DNA of 41,820 nt from JAJDBU01 sp046756925 (lineage in GTDB: Bacteria > Nitrospirota > Nitrospiria > SBBL01 > JAADHI01). Below the pieces are notes generated by a model that was given only the letters and a program-made list of their open reading frames with translations, did not search any database and was not told the DNA's origin. Position numbers and translations under genes: made by a program. How positions within the stretch are numbered: position 1 is the first letter of the stretch; each line of letters starts with the position of its first letter. This document shows positions 14,159 to 21,794 of this stretch, one piece after another. The DNA lies in contig JBHHXH010000017.1 of assembly GCA_046756925.1 (NCBI GenBank), forward strand, positions 1-41,820, given 5' to 3'.

Positions 14159-16123
14159 ATGACGCTATTAAGCCAAATCGATTGCCCGAGCGATTTAAGA
14201 AAAATTCCGCGTCAAGATCTCCCCAAACTCGCCGAGGAAATCCGGGAAGTCATTCTCCACACGGTCGCTTCCCTTGGCGGACATCTGGGCGCAAGTCTGG
14301 GCGCCGTCGAACTGGCCATCGCCCTGCATACCTGTTTTGACACCCCCAGCGACTTGCTCGTTTGGGATACGGGACATCAGGCTTATCCCCACAAGCTCTT
14401 AACCGGCCGGCTAAAAGATTTTTCGACCCTTCGGCAATTCGGGGGGATCAGCGGCTTCCTCTCCCGCGCCGAGAGCGAGTTCGATACATTCGGCGCCGGA
14501 CACGCCGGCACGTCGATCTCGGCGGCGCTCGGCATGGTTGAAGCCCGCGTTCGAAAAGGGGCGCATCACCATGTCGTTGCTGTCATCGGAGACGGGTCCA
14601 TGACCGCCGGCATGGCCTACGAAGCCCTCAACCACGCCGGTGCGCTAAATCGGGACATCATCGTGATCTTAAACGATAACGAAATGTCGATTTCAAAAAA
14701 TGTCGGCGCTTTCTCCTCTTACCTGAATCGCATCTTAACCGGTCGCATCTATACCAAGGTGCGAAACGAAACGCACATTCTGCTTAAGAACATACCCAAG
14801 ATCGGCCACCCCATGCTCAAGGCGGCCAAGCGCGCCGAAGAATCTGTCAAAGGCTTGATCGTTCCCGGGCTTTTTTTCGAAGAATTGGGATTTCGTTATT
14901 TCGGACCGATCGACGGACACCGGATCGACCACCTTCTCACGACATTCGATAACATTAAACAGCTCTCCGGTCCGATCTTGATCCATGTCGTTACAAAAAA
15001 AGGAAAAGGGTATCCGCTTGCGGAGGCCAACCCCGCCGGATTTCATGGCAAACCCTCTTTCGATCTCTCCACCGGCCACGCCAAAAAAAAATCGACTGTG
15101 CCCTCTTATACCTCCGTTTTTTCCAAAAGCCTGATTCGATTGGCGCAAGACGATCCGGACATCGTCGCCATCACGGCAGCAATGCCGGAGGGGACCGGTT
15201 TGAATCACTTCTGTAAGACATTCCCGGAGCGATTCTACGACGTCGGCATCTCGGAGCAGCATGCCGTGACGATGGCGGCCGGCATGGCCACGGGTGGCCT
15301 ACGACCCTTCGTTGCCATCTATTCGACATTTCTGCAGCGCGCCTTCGATCAGGTGGTGCACGATGTGGCCCTACAAAACCTGCCGGTCGTCTTTTGCCTC
15401 GACCGCGCCGGACTCGTGGGTGAGGACGGTCCGACCCACAACGGGGTCTTTGACATCGCCTACCTCAAGGGAATCCCGAACATGGTGTTGATGGCGCCGA
15501 AGGATGAAAACGAGCTCCAACATATGCTGTTGACCGCGCATAAACTGGACGGACCCGTTGCCATTCGGTATCCGAGGGGCTCGGGACTCGGTGTCGAGCT
15601 CGACGCGGCGATGAAGCCGCTACCCATTGGGAAAGGGGAGCTCCTTTCGGCGCCTCACGAGAAGAAATGGGATGCCGCCCTGATTGCCATCGGGAATATG
15701 GTCGCACCCGCACAAGAAGCCGCATCCCGATTAAAGGCATGCGGAATCGTTGCGGGAGTGGTCAACACCCGTTTCGTCAAACCCATCGACCATGAATTGC
15801 TTGTATCGGTCGCCAATCGCTGCGACAAGATCGTGACCTTGGAGGACCATGTTCTCTCGGGAGGGTTCGGAGAATCGGTCGTCGCCGTCCTGGAAGACAA
15901 AAAAACGGCGGGAATCGTTCCTTCGGTCGATATTCGCCGGATCGGTATCCCCGACCGTTTTATCGACCATGGCCCCCAGAAGATGCTTCAGGAAAAACTT
16001 GGGCTGGACACCAAGGGCATCGTGGCCTTTGTCTCCCGATTTGTGGAAAGCCGCTTAGAAAAACACACTTTTACCCAGGGTGATGAAAAAACGCCATCCG
16101 CCCGGGTAAAAGTAGCCCGGTAA
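14159..16123 (+). CDS. dxs: 1-Deoxy-D-xylulose-5-phosphate synthase
   Basis: A 654-residue thiamine-diphosphate enzyme that joins pyruvate and glyceraldehyde 3-phosphate in the first step of the MEP pathway. VWDTGHQAYPHK (68-79) holds the conserved His. GDGSMTAG (144-151) through NDNEMSI (172-178) is the thiamine/Mg site. DVGISEQHAV contains the catalytic Glu of the pyrimidine domain, followed by DRAGLVGEDGPTHNG. The length is slightly above the usual 620-640 residues because of a short hydrophilic C-terminal tail, part of which is encoded by an inverted repeat. The ATG at 14159 follows AGGGA and sits two bases after the ispA stop. Confidence 0.97.
   Translation: MTLLSQIDCPSDLRKIPRQDLPKLAEEIREVILHTVASLGGHLGASLGAVELAIALHTCFDTPSDLLVWDTGHQAYPHKLLTGRLKDFSTLRQFGGISGFLSRAESEFDTFGAGHAGTSISAALGMVEARVRKGAHHHVVAVIGDGSMTAGMAYEALNHAGALNRDIIVILNDNEMSISKNVGAFSSYLNRILTGRIYTKVRNETHILLKNIPKIGHPMLKAAKRAEESVKGLIVPGLFFEELGFRYFGPIDGHRIDHLLTTFDNIKQLSGPILIHVVTKKGKGYPLAEANPAGFHGKPSFDLSTGHAKKKSTVPSYTSVFSKSLIRLAQDDPDIVAITAAMPEGTGLNHFCKTFPERFYDVGISEQHAVTMAAGMATGGLRPFVAIYSTFLQRAFDQVVHDVALQNLPVVFCLDRAGLVGEDGPTHNGVFDIAYLKGIPNMVLMAPKDENELQHMLLTAHKLDGPVAIRYPRGSGLGVELDAAMKPLPIGKGELLSAPHEKKWDAALIAIGNMVAPAQEAASRLKACGIVAGVVNTRFVKPIDHELLVSVANRCDKIVTLEDHVLSGGFGESVVAVLEDKKTAGIVPSVDIRRIGIPDRFIDHGPQKMLQEKLGLDTKGIVAFVSRFVESRLEKHTFTQGDEKTPSARVKVAR
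16067..16120 (+). repeat. Inverted repeat in the 3' end of dxs
   Basis: ACTTTTACCCAGGG (16067-16080) and CCCGGGTAAAAGT (16101-16113) are complementary except for one bulged A, with a 20-nt loop. The second arm can alternatively pair as CCGGG (16102-16106) with CCCGG (16116-16120). It ends at the dxs stop codon. There is no long T run, so termination is possible but not shown. Confidence 0.6.
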
Positions 16124-16177
16124 CGTTTTACTGAGATAACATATTTTATGCTTCGTGAAATCCATTAGCGATATCTA

Positions 16178-16960
16178 TTGAACCAAGCATACGGGTCCAA
16201 AAAGATCGCAAAATACCGGCTTGACCAATTGCTCTACATGCGCGGATACACGGAAAGTCGAGAAAGAGCAAAAGCCCTGGTCTTAAGCGGTGGCGTGATG
16301 GTGGATGGCGTAAAAATCGATAACGCCGGTGCAAAGGTCCATTCGAATGCAGAGATCGTCCTCCTCAAGTCACCCCTTTTGTATGTCAGTCGTGGAGGCT
16401 TAAAGCTTGCGGGGGCGATCGAACATTTTAATATAGAGGTCAGGGAAAAGATTGCGATCGACGTGGGGGCATCGACCGGAGGCTTTACGGATTGCCTATT
16501 AAAAAAAGGGGCGGCGCGTGTCTATGCCGTCGATGTCGGCTACGGACAACTCGCTTGGACACTTCGGCAAGATCCGCGCGTGGTCGTCTTGGAACGCCGC
16601 AATATCCGGCATCTCCAGAAGGAAGCGATTCCCGAACAGGTCGATCTCATCACCATCGATGTCTCGTTCATCTCGCTCGAGAAAGTGATTCCTGTCGTCC
16701 AATCTTGGCTTAAAACCGACGGCGCGCTCATCGCGCTCATTAAACCCCAGTTCGAGGTAGGGAAGGACGCCCTGGGTAAAGGGGGCATCGTTCGGGACGC
16801 GAAGCAACGCGAAGAAGTGGTCGGGCGGATCATCGACAAGGGAATAGAATGGGGCTTAAAGAAACAAGGCGTGATTCAGTCCCCCATTAAGGGTCAAAAG
16901 GGAAACGTGGAGATCTTCGTCTATTTTCAGCCCAGACTTGATCAGAGCTTCCTGAAGTAA
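16178..16960 (+). CDS. tlyA: TlyA-family rRNA methyltransferase
   Basis: A 260-residue protein with an S4 RNA-binding domain (about 13-70; RLDQLLYMRGYTESRERA) and an FtsJ/RrmJ-like methyltransferase domain. The SAM motif is DVGASTGGFTD (95-105), and TIDVSFIS and LIKPQFEVGK (187-196) are the usual later motifs. Family members 2'-O-methylate cytidines of 16S and 23S rRNA; some were once called haemolysins. The reading frame begins with TTG at 16178 and has no earlier plausible ATG, so the start is uncertain by a few codons. It follows dxs by 54 bp, a conserved neighbourhood. Confidence 0.93.
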   Translation: MNQAYGSKKIAKYRLDQLLYMRGYTESRERAKALVLSGGVMVDGVKIDNAGAKVHSNAEIVLLKSPLLYVSRGGLKLAGAIEHFNIEVREKIAIDVGASTGGFTDCLLKKGAARVYAVDVGYGQLAWTLRQDPRVVVLERRNIRHLQKEAIPEQVDLITIDVSFISLEKVIPVVQSWLKTDGALIALIKPQFEVGKDALGKGGIVRDAKQREEVVGRIIDKGIEWGLKKQGVIQSPIKGQKGNVEIFVYFQPRLDQSFLK

Positions 16961-16972
16961 AAGGAGAGAAAG

Positions 16973-17890
16973 ATGAAGATTTTGGTTACCGGAGGGGCCG
17001 GTTTTATCGGCTCCCATCTCGTTGAGCGTTTAATCGAAGAAGGACATCAAGTCGTCGTCGCCGACAATCTCTCAACCGGAAAGAAGAAACACCTGCATAA
17101 GAATGCGTCGTTTTACAAGGTCGATATCACCACTGCGCGTCTCGAACGGCTGTTTCAAAAAGAAAGACCCGAGTTGATCAGCCATCATGCCGCGCAGATG
17201 GATATTCGTAAATCTGTTGCGGATCCCTCCTTCGATGCAAAGAACAACATTCTGGGTTTGTTAAACCTCCTCGGATACGCCTTAAGGCACGGCACACGCC
17301 GCGTGATCTTCGCCTCTTCCGGGGGAGGTCTCTATGGACGCCAGGAAAAGCTCCCCATTTCGGAACATCATCCGGCCCGACCGCTCACGCCTTACGGTGT
17401 GAGCAAGCTCACCTGTGAACACTATCTATATTACTACGAGCAAGCCTTCGGCCTCGACTACAGCGCGCTCCGTTATGGATGCGTCTATGGCCCCCGGCAA
17501 AACACTCACGGCGAGGCGGGCATCGTTGCGGATTTTACACAGTCCCTCTTAAACGGCCAACAACCGATTATCAACGGAAACGGAAAACAGACACGCGATT
17601 TTATATACGTGAGTGATGTCGTCGAAGCCAACATGGCCGTCTTAAACAGTAATGCTAATTGTACATTTAATGTCGGAACCGGGAAGGAGACGACTGCGAA
17701 CGACCTTTTCCATACACTGCTGAAACTGACCTCGGCGGATGTCAAGGAAATGCATGGTCCGGAAAAAAAGGGGGAGGTGATGCGAAGTTGTCTCGATGTT
17801 CAAAAGATTTATCAGGCGGCGGAATGGGAACCGGTCGTCTCCCTAGACGAAGGACTCAGCCACACAGTGGCCTATTTCAAAGATCGCTGA
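16973..17890 (+). CDS. NAD-dependent sugar-nucleotide epimerase (GalE-like)
   Basis: A 305-residue extended short-chain dehydrogenase. GGAGFIGSH (7-15) binds NAD. Ser115/116 in FASSGGG and Y141-x3-K145 in PYGVSK form the catalytic set. RYGCVYGPRQ and NGNGKQTRDFIYVSDV are typical of UDP-glucose 4-epimerases and related enzymes that supply sugars for surface polysaccharides. The substrate cannot be fixed from sequence. The start has AGGAGAG upstream and lies 12 bp after tlyA, so it is probably the last gene of the xseB operon. The 243 bp after its stop show no clear gene. Confidence 0.9.
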   Translation: MKILVTGGAGFIGSHLVERLIEEGHQVVVADNLSTGKKKHLHKNASFYKVDITTARLERLFQKERPELISHHAAQMDIRKSVADPSFDAKNNILGLLNLLGYALRHGTRRVIFASSGGGLYGRQEKLPISEHHPARPLTPYGVSKLTCEHYLYYYEQAFGLDYSALRYGCVYGPRQNTHGEAGIVADFTQSLLNGQQPIINGNGKQTRDFIYVSDVVEANMAVLNSNANCTFNVGTGKETTANDLFHTLLKLTSADVKEMHGPEKKGEVMRSCLDVQKIYQAAEWEPVVSLDEGLSHTVAYFKDR

Positions 17891-18133
17891 TCCGTCTCAA
17901 TCGGACCGGCCAAGAAGCGTTCGTTTCAAGTCCCCCTCCCAGATATGCCGTCCCGGATATGATACCAATCGGCCAGGCATATACATATCCAATCAATCTG
18001 CCGATATTCGAAACAAAGAACAAAACGTCTCAGTCCGCATGATCCCGACGGAAGATTCGTATTCAAGCAGAACGAAAAAAAGGAAAATACAACCATGTTT
18101 GAAAATTTAGTGTAGAATAAATAAGGAGATAAA

Positions 18134-18325
18134 ATGGATATCAAAGCACTGGAAACAAAAATCGACAAGATAAAAAATCAGTTAAAAAAGGGCACTTCCG
18201 GATCAGCTGAAAATAGAGAAGTCCGGAAACAATTAAAAAGAACGCAACGCAGGTTACGAACCCTTCAAGAAAAAGCGGCCAAGACAGCGGAAAAGGGGAA
18301 AAAGAAAAAAGACAAGGCAGCATAA
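18134..18325 (+). CDS. Small basic coiled-coil protein
   Basis: A 63-residue, Lys- and Arg-rich protein. Residues 1-48 have a heptad-like pattern (LETKIDKIKNQLKK, then VRKQLKRTQRRLRTL) that predicts a coiled coil; the end is a run of Lys and Ala. No family was recognised. It is likely real because AAGGAG lies five bases before the ATG and the stop lies only three bases before the patatin gene. It could bind nucleic acid or act as a small adaptor, but nothing in the sequence decides this. A TAGAAT at 18113-18118 is a weak -10 candidate. Confidence 0.65.
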   Translation: MDIKALETKIDKIKNQLKKGTSGSAENREVRKQLKRTQRRLRTLQEKAAKTAEKGKKKKDKAA

Positions 18326-18328
18326 TCG

Positions 18329-19234
18329 ATGACGTCAATCAAACTCGGACTGGCACTCGGAGGCGGAGGAGCCAGAGGGATTGCCCATATCGGTGTCCTA
18401 AAGGTTCTTGAGGAAGAAGGCATTCAAATCGACGGAATCGCCGGAACCAGCTTCGGCTCCATCGTCGGGGCCATGTATGCGCAAAATCCCAATGTCGGCG
18501 TTCTTAAAGAAAAGGTCATCAAATTCTTAAACAGTGACCAGTTCCGAAGAACAAAGATTTTCTTTATCAAGAGACATTTTGAAGAGAAAAAAACCAAGAA
18601 TTTTATCAACAACGTCAAGTCCTATCTAGAAAAAGGCATCTTTTGGGGCATCTCGCTCCAAAAAACGTCCTTTATATCCGAGGGAAATTTTCTATCGCAG
18701 CTAGACCGGCTACTGGAAGATCAAAGCATAGAAGATACGGTCATCCCCTTTTCCGCCGTGGCCACCGACTTAACGAATTGCAAGGACATCGTCCTTTCAA
18801 AAGGACCCATCCGTCGGGCCGTCGCGGCGAGCTGTGCCATCCCCGGCGTCTTTCCGCCCATCGAAATCGATCGTCTTCAATTGATCGATGGCGGTTGGGT
18901 CAATCAGGTACCGGTTTCACCCCTCAAGGATCTCGGCATCGATTATAAGATTGCCGTGAGTATTTCGGAGGAGCGCGGTCCGAAAACCTTCGATAGCGGC
19001 CTTGATATCGTCCTTCGCGCAAACGAAATCACACGGTCTATCTTAGCCGGCCGCCAACTAGAAGAAGCCGATTCCATCATCAGTCCCAATATAGGACATA
19101 TCCATTGGTCCGATTTCTGGAGGTTTGAAGAAGCGATTCAAAGGGGTGAGGAAGCCGCCAGGGCCGCGATAGGCCCGCTTAAGCACCTCTTATGGAAAAA
19201 GCGGGTTAAGAAATTTTTGCTGTTCAAGCAATGA
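18329..19234 (+). CDS. Patatin-like phospholipase (RssA/YlbK type)
   Basis: A 301-residue lipid acyl hydrolase. The oxyanion-hole motif GGGGARG (11-17), the nucleophile elbow GTSFG with Ser41 (39-43) and the DGG motif with catalytic Asp187 form the Ser-Asp dyad of the family. There is no signal peptide or membrane helix, so it is cytoplasmic or peripheral. Its substrates are presumably membrane phospholipids. It starts three bases after the small coiled-coil gene and is followed by a DUF4177-like gene. Confidence 0.9.
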   Translation: MTSIKLGLALGGGGARGIAHIGVLKVLEEEGIQIDGIAGTSFGSIVGAMYAQNPNVGVLKEKVIKFLNSDQFRRTKIFFIKRHFEEKKTKNFINNVKSYLEKGIFWGISLQKTSFISEGNFLSQLDRLLEDQSIEDTVIPFSAVATDLTNCKDIVLSKGPIRRAVAASCAIPGVFPPIEIDRLQLIDGGWVNQVPVSPLKDLGIDYKIAVSISEERGPKTFDSGLDIVLRANEITRSILAGRQLEEADSIISPNIGHIHWSDFWRFEEAIQRGEEAARAAIGPLKHLLWKKRVKKFLLFKQ

Positions 19235-19245
19235 GCTTAGTATAG

Positions 19246-19413
19246 ATGACCGCTTGGGAATATAAAGCAGAACGTTTGGCGGGCATGCAAATCGACAACC
19301 AATTAAACTTTCTCGGAAGGGAAGGGTGGGAGTTGATAGAGGTGCTGCACCAACCCGAGGAAGATCACCCGTTTTTATGCATCTTGAAGAGACCCCTCAA
19401 ACAAAGCGACTGA
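19246..19413 (+). CDS. Short DUF4177-like protein
   Basis: A 55-residue protein with the pattern of the small DUF4177 family: WEYKAERL at the start, LNFLGREGWELIEV in the middle and FLCILKRP at the end, which together predict a two-strand, one-helix fold. Its function is unknown. It starts 11 bp after the patatin stop on the same strand, with only a weak ribosome site, so it is probably translated from the same transcript. It converges with the HEAT-repeat gene, with a 29-bp gap. Confidence 0.7.
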   Translation: MTAWEYKAERLAGMQIDNQLNFLGREGWELIEVLHQPEEDHPFLCILKRPLKQSD

Positions 19414-19442
19414 AAACGGTCGGACGGATGCCATCCCAATCA

Positions 19443-20813
19443 TCATGAAATGCCCTCATCCGCCACCTGATTCAAGAGGCGGCCGATATTTCCCGCCGCA
19501 TAAGTCTGGACCGATAAATCAGGGTCTTTTAAGGCCCCCTTCAAAAGCACCAGGGCCTCGACATCTCCAATTTCCCCGATCGCTCGAATGGCCGCAATCC
19601 GAACACGCTGGGCTTTGTCATCCAAGGCGACCTTCAGAAACGGCATCCCCTTACGCCCCCAAGTCCTGCGAAGGGAGCCGATCGCAAAATGACGAATGCC
19701 GTAATCCGTCTCGCTCAATGCCGCTCGGTAAACGCCGGCTTCTTCCTGTCCCAGCCGCTTGAGACCTTCGGCGGCGGAAACCCGAACGATGGCATCGGCA
19801 TCGTTCATCAGGGTTTCAAGCAGCGGGATCGCATCGCGATTTCCAAGTTTACCCAGCGAAGTCGCCGCAGCCCCCCTCACAGAAGGATCTTCATCACGAA
19901 GCGCTTTTGAAAGCGGCCCATAAAAGGAGGCGTCTAAGATCTCTCCCATCGCTTCGGCGGCATACATGCGAATGGTGTGGTTCGTATCTTCAATGTATTG
20001 ATTGAGTCGAGGCGCGGCATCGGCATTTCTGCTCCGGCCCAGCGCGGCGACTCCCGCGATCCGTGCATCGGACACCAGTTGATCGATGGTCTCGAGCATG
20101 GTCGTCCAGGCACCCGGATCTCCCAGCCTCGCCAGTCCAGCCCATGCAAAAAGCCTGACCGAAACATCCGCGTCATTCGTAAAAGATGCCAACAGCCGTT
20201 GGGTTTGCCCGACAACATGATTCGGGTCCCGACCCATCTCGTCCAAGACCTTCACGGCCGCCATGCGCACCATCCCATCCGGATCGCTTCCGGCCGCCAT
20301 GATCAGCTTTAAGGCATCCGCCCCGCCGAGTTGCCCGAAAGATTCGACGGCAAAAAAACGGACAAACGTCTCGGGATCCTTCATACTCGGGACAATTAAA
20401 TGCACGAGGCCGGGGTCTCCCATCTCCCCGATGGCCTTCACCGCCGAGCTTCGAACGAAAAAGTTTTCGTGCGCCAAAGACCGCTGTATAATGGCAATGG
20501 CAATCTCCTTGAGCAGCGGATTCGCCATGTTCGGATGTTTTTTTTCGACCCGATCGAGTCCGTCAAGGGCCGCCTGGATGAAACCTTGGGCAACATAGGC
20601 CCTCGCCATTAAACGGTGTGCGGCGAAGAAATCGGATTTTTTCAGAAGGATTGCGTCACTTAGGGCGAGCGCGCGGTTGTATTCTTGAGCCTCATAGGCC
20701 TGCTCGGCTTCGGCAAGTCTTTGGTCAAGGGTCTTGTCACAACCCGAAATAAAAAAAGCAAGGGCGAAAAACACCGTCAACCCTGCCCATCTGAAACCGG
20801 AAATAAAAAACAT
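19443..20813 (-). CDS. TPR/HEAT-repeat lipoprotein
   Basis: A 456-residue exported protein. The N-terminal hydrophobic segment ends in the lipobox ISGC (Cys25). Residues about 28-90 form a short TPR-like helical region. From about 95 to the end there are roughly ten HEAT-like repeats, recognisable by VRSSAVKAIGEMGD, VRMAAVKVLDEMG, VRGAAATSLGKLGN and VRIAAIRAIGEIGD. Such solenoids are protein-binding scaffolds at the periplasmic face of a membrane; the partner is unknown. The ATG at 20813 was chosen over the in-frame TTG at 20843 because it opens directly into the signal sequence. The ribosome site is weak in either case. Confidence 0.82.
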   Translation of the reverse strand: MFFISGFRWAGLTVFFALAFFISGCDKTLDQRLAEAEQAYEAQEYNRALALSDAILLKKSDFFAAHRLMARAYVAQGFIQAALDGLDRVEKKHPNMANPLLKEIAIAIIQRSLAHENFFVRSSAVKAIGEMGDPGLVHLIVPSMKDPETFVRFFAVESFGQLGGADALKLIMAAGSDPDGMVRMAAVKVLDEMGRDPNHVVGQTQRLLASFTNDADVSVRLFAWAGLARLGDPGAWTTMLETIDQLVSDARIAGVAALGRSRNADAAPRLNQYIEDTNHTIRMYAAEAMGEILDASFYGPLSKALRDEDPSVRGAAATSLGKLGNRDAIPLLETLMNDADAIVRVSAAEGLKRLGQEEAGVYRAALSETDYGIRHFAIGSLRRTWGRKGMPFLKVALDDKAQRVRIAAIRAIGEIGDVEALVLLKGALKDPDLSVQTYAAGNIGRLLNQVADEGIS

Positions 20814-21157
20814 GAGGGACGTCTCTTCGCCGATGCGCACCAATCGTGTACGTGGATGGAAGAATGAAATATTTTTTCAAAAGTGTGAAACGGACAAAAT
20901 CAGAAAACACATCAAAAAACGGAGCACCGCTTGTGGACCGCCAATCTTGGAGGCACACAAAAACAGGCTGGATCGAAACCAATCCAGGAGCGGATGGAAA
21001 TCACTGTTATTCCCGCTCCCGGAATGACCGTCGATAGATCCTTCTAAATATATATTCCGTTCTTCTTAATTGAATCATGTCATACTAACAAAGATTCGGA
21101 GGACGCTTCAACATCCACTCAAACCGAATCGACGGGAATCCCGGAAAATGATTATAT
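20814..21157. other. Intergenic region without a recognised gene
   Basis: This 344-bp stretch lies between the NUDIX gene and the HEAT lipoprotein gene, both on the minus strand. Open frames here lack ribosome sites and family features. The only structure noted is a 7-bp inverted repeat, GGAGCGG (20987-20993) with CCGCTCC (21013-21019), of doubtful meaning. A promoter for the HEAT gene may lie here but none is convincing. Confidence 0.5.
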
Positions 21158-21712
21158 TCAAGATGTGACATGCAGGAGAAAGTGTTGCCGATACCAGAGG
21201 ACGGCGATGAGCGTTTTGCTGTCGACGATGCCTCCCGAAACCGCCTGCCGGTAGAGTGTCTCAAAGGGCATGACCACCACTTCTATAAATTCTCCGGGGT
21301 CGGGATGGCGATCTGCTTTCGGAATCAGGTCACGCCCTAGGAATACTGCGATCTGACCCGTTGAAAAACCCACCGAATGATAATATTTGAATAGAAAGTC
21401 GAGCCGCTTCGGTTCCATCCCGACCTCCTCACCACATTCCCGCCGGGCCGTCTCCTGTGGTTCCTCATTCGGATCGAGGATGCCGGCGGGGATTTCGAGA
21501 ATTGTTTGTTGTATCGCCGCCCGGTATTGACGAACAAGATAAACACGGCCCTCAACATCGATCGGGAGCACGGCGGCCGCATCGGGCGGAGCAATCACCT
21601 CCCGTTTCGCCTCCCTCCCATCCGGCAACCTGACGGTTTGCTCCTCGGCCGTGAGGTATTTACCTTGGTAGACCAGTTTTCTTTTAAGCAGGGTTTCTTC
21701 TAAATCGGACAT
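21158..21712 (-). CDS. NUDIX hydrolase, ADP-ribose/ADP-sugar pyrophosphatase type
   Basis: A 184-residue hydrolase with a complete Nudix box at residues 77-99 (G-x5-E-x7-RECGEEVG), which supplies the metal-binding Glu residues. The upstream VYLVRQYR and ILEIPAG are typical of ADP-ribose pyrophosphatases (NudF-like), which cut ADP-ribose or ADP-sugars to AMP and sugar phosphate. The gene lies 82 bp after the glucan phosphorylase on the same strand; ADP-glucose turnover would link the two, but that is inference. The ribosome site is weak. Confidence 0.9.
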   Translation of the reverse strand: MSDLEETLLKRKLVYQGKYLTAEEQTVRLPDGREAKREVIAPPDAAAVLPIDVEGRVYLVRQYRAAIQQTILEIPAGILDPNEEPQETARRECGEEVGMEPKRLDFLFKYYHSVGFSTGQIAVFLGRDLIPKADRHPDPGEFIEVVVMPFETLYRQAVSGGIVDSKTLIAVLWYRQHFLLHVTS

Positions 21713-21794
21713 AAGTTGTTGCTTTTTAAGGTAGGCTGTTTTCGATTATCCCCCTTTAAAAAAGAGCGGGAAATTCAGAACATAAAGATTGATC

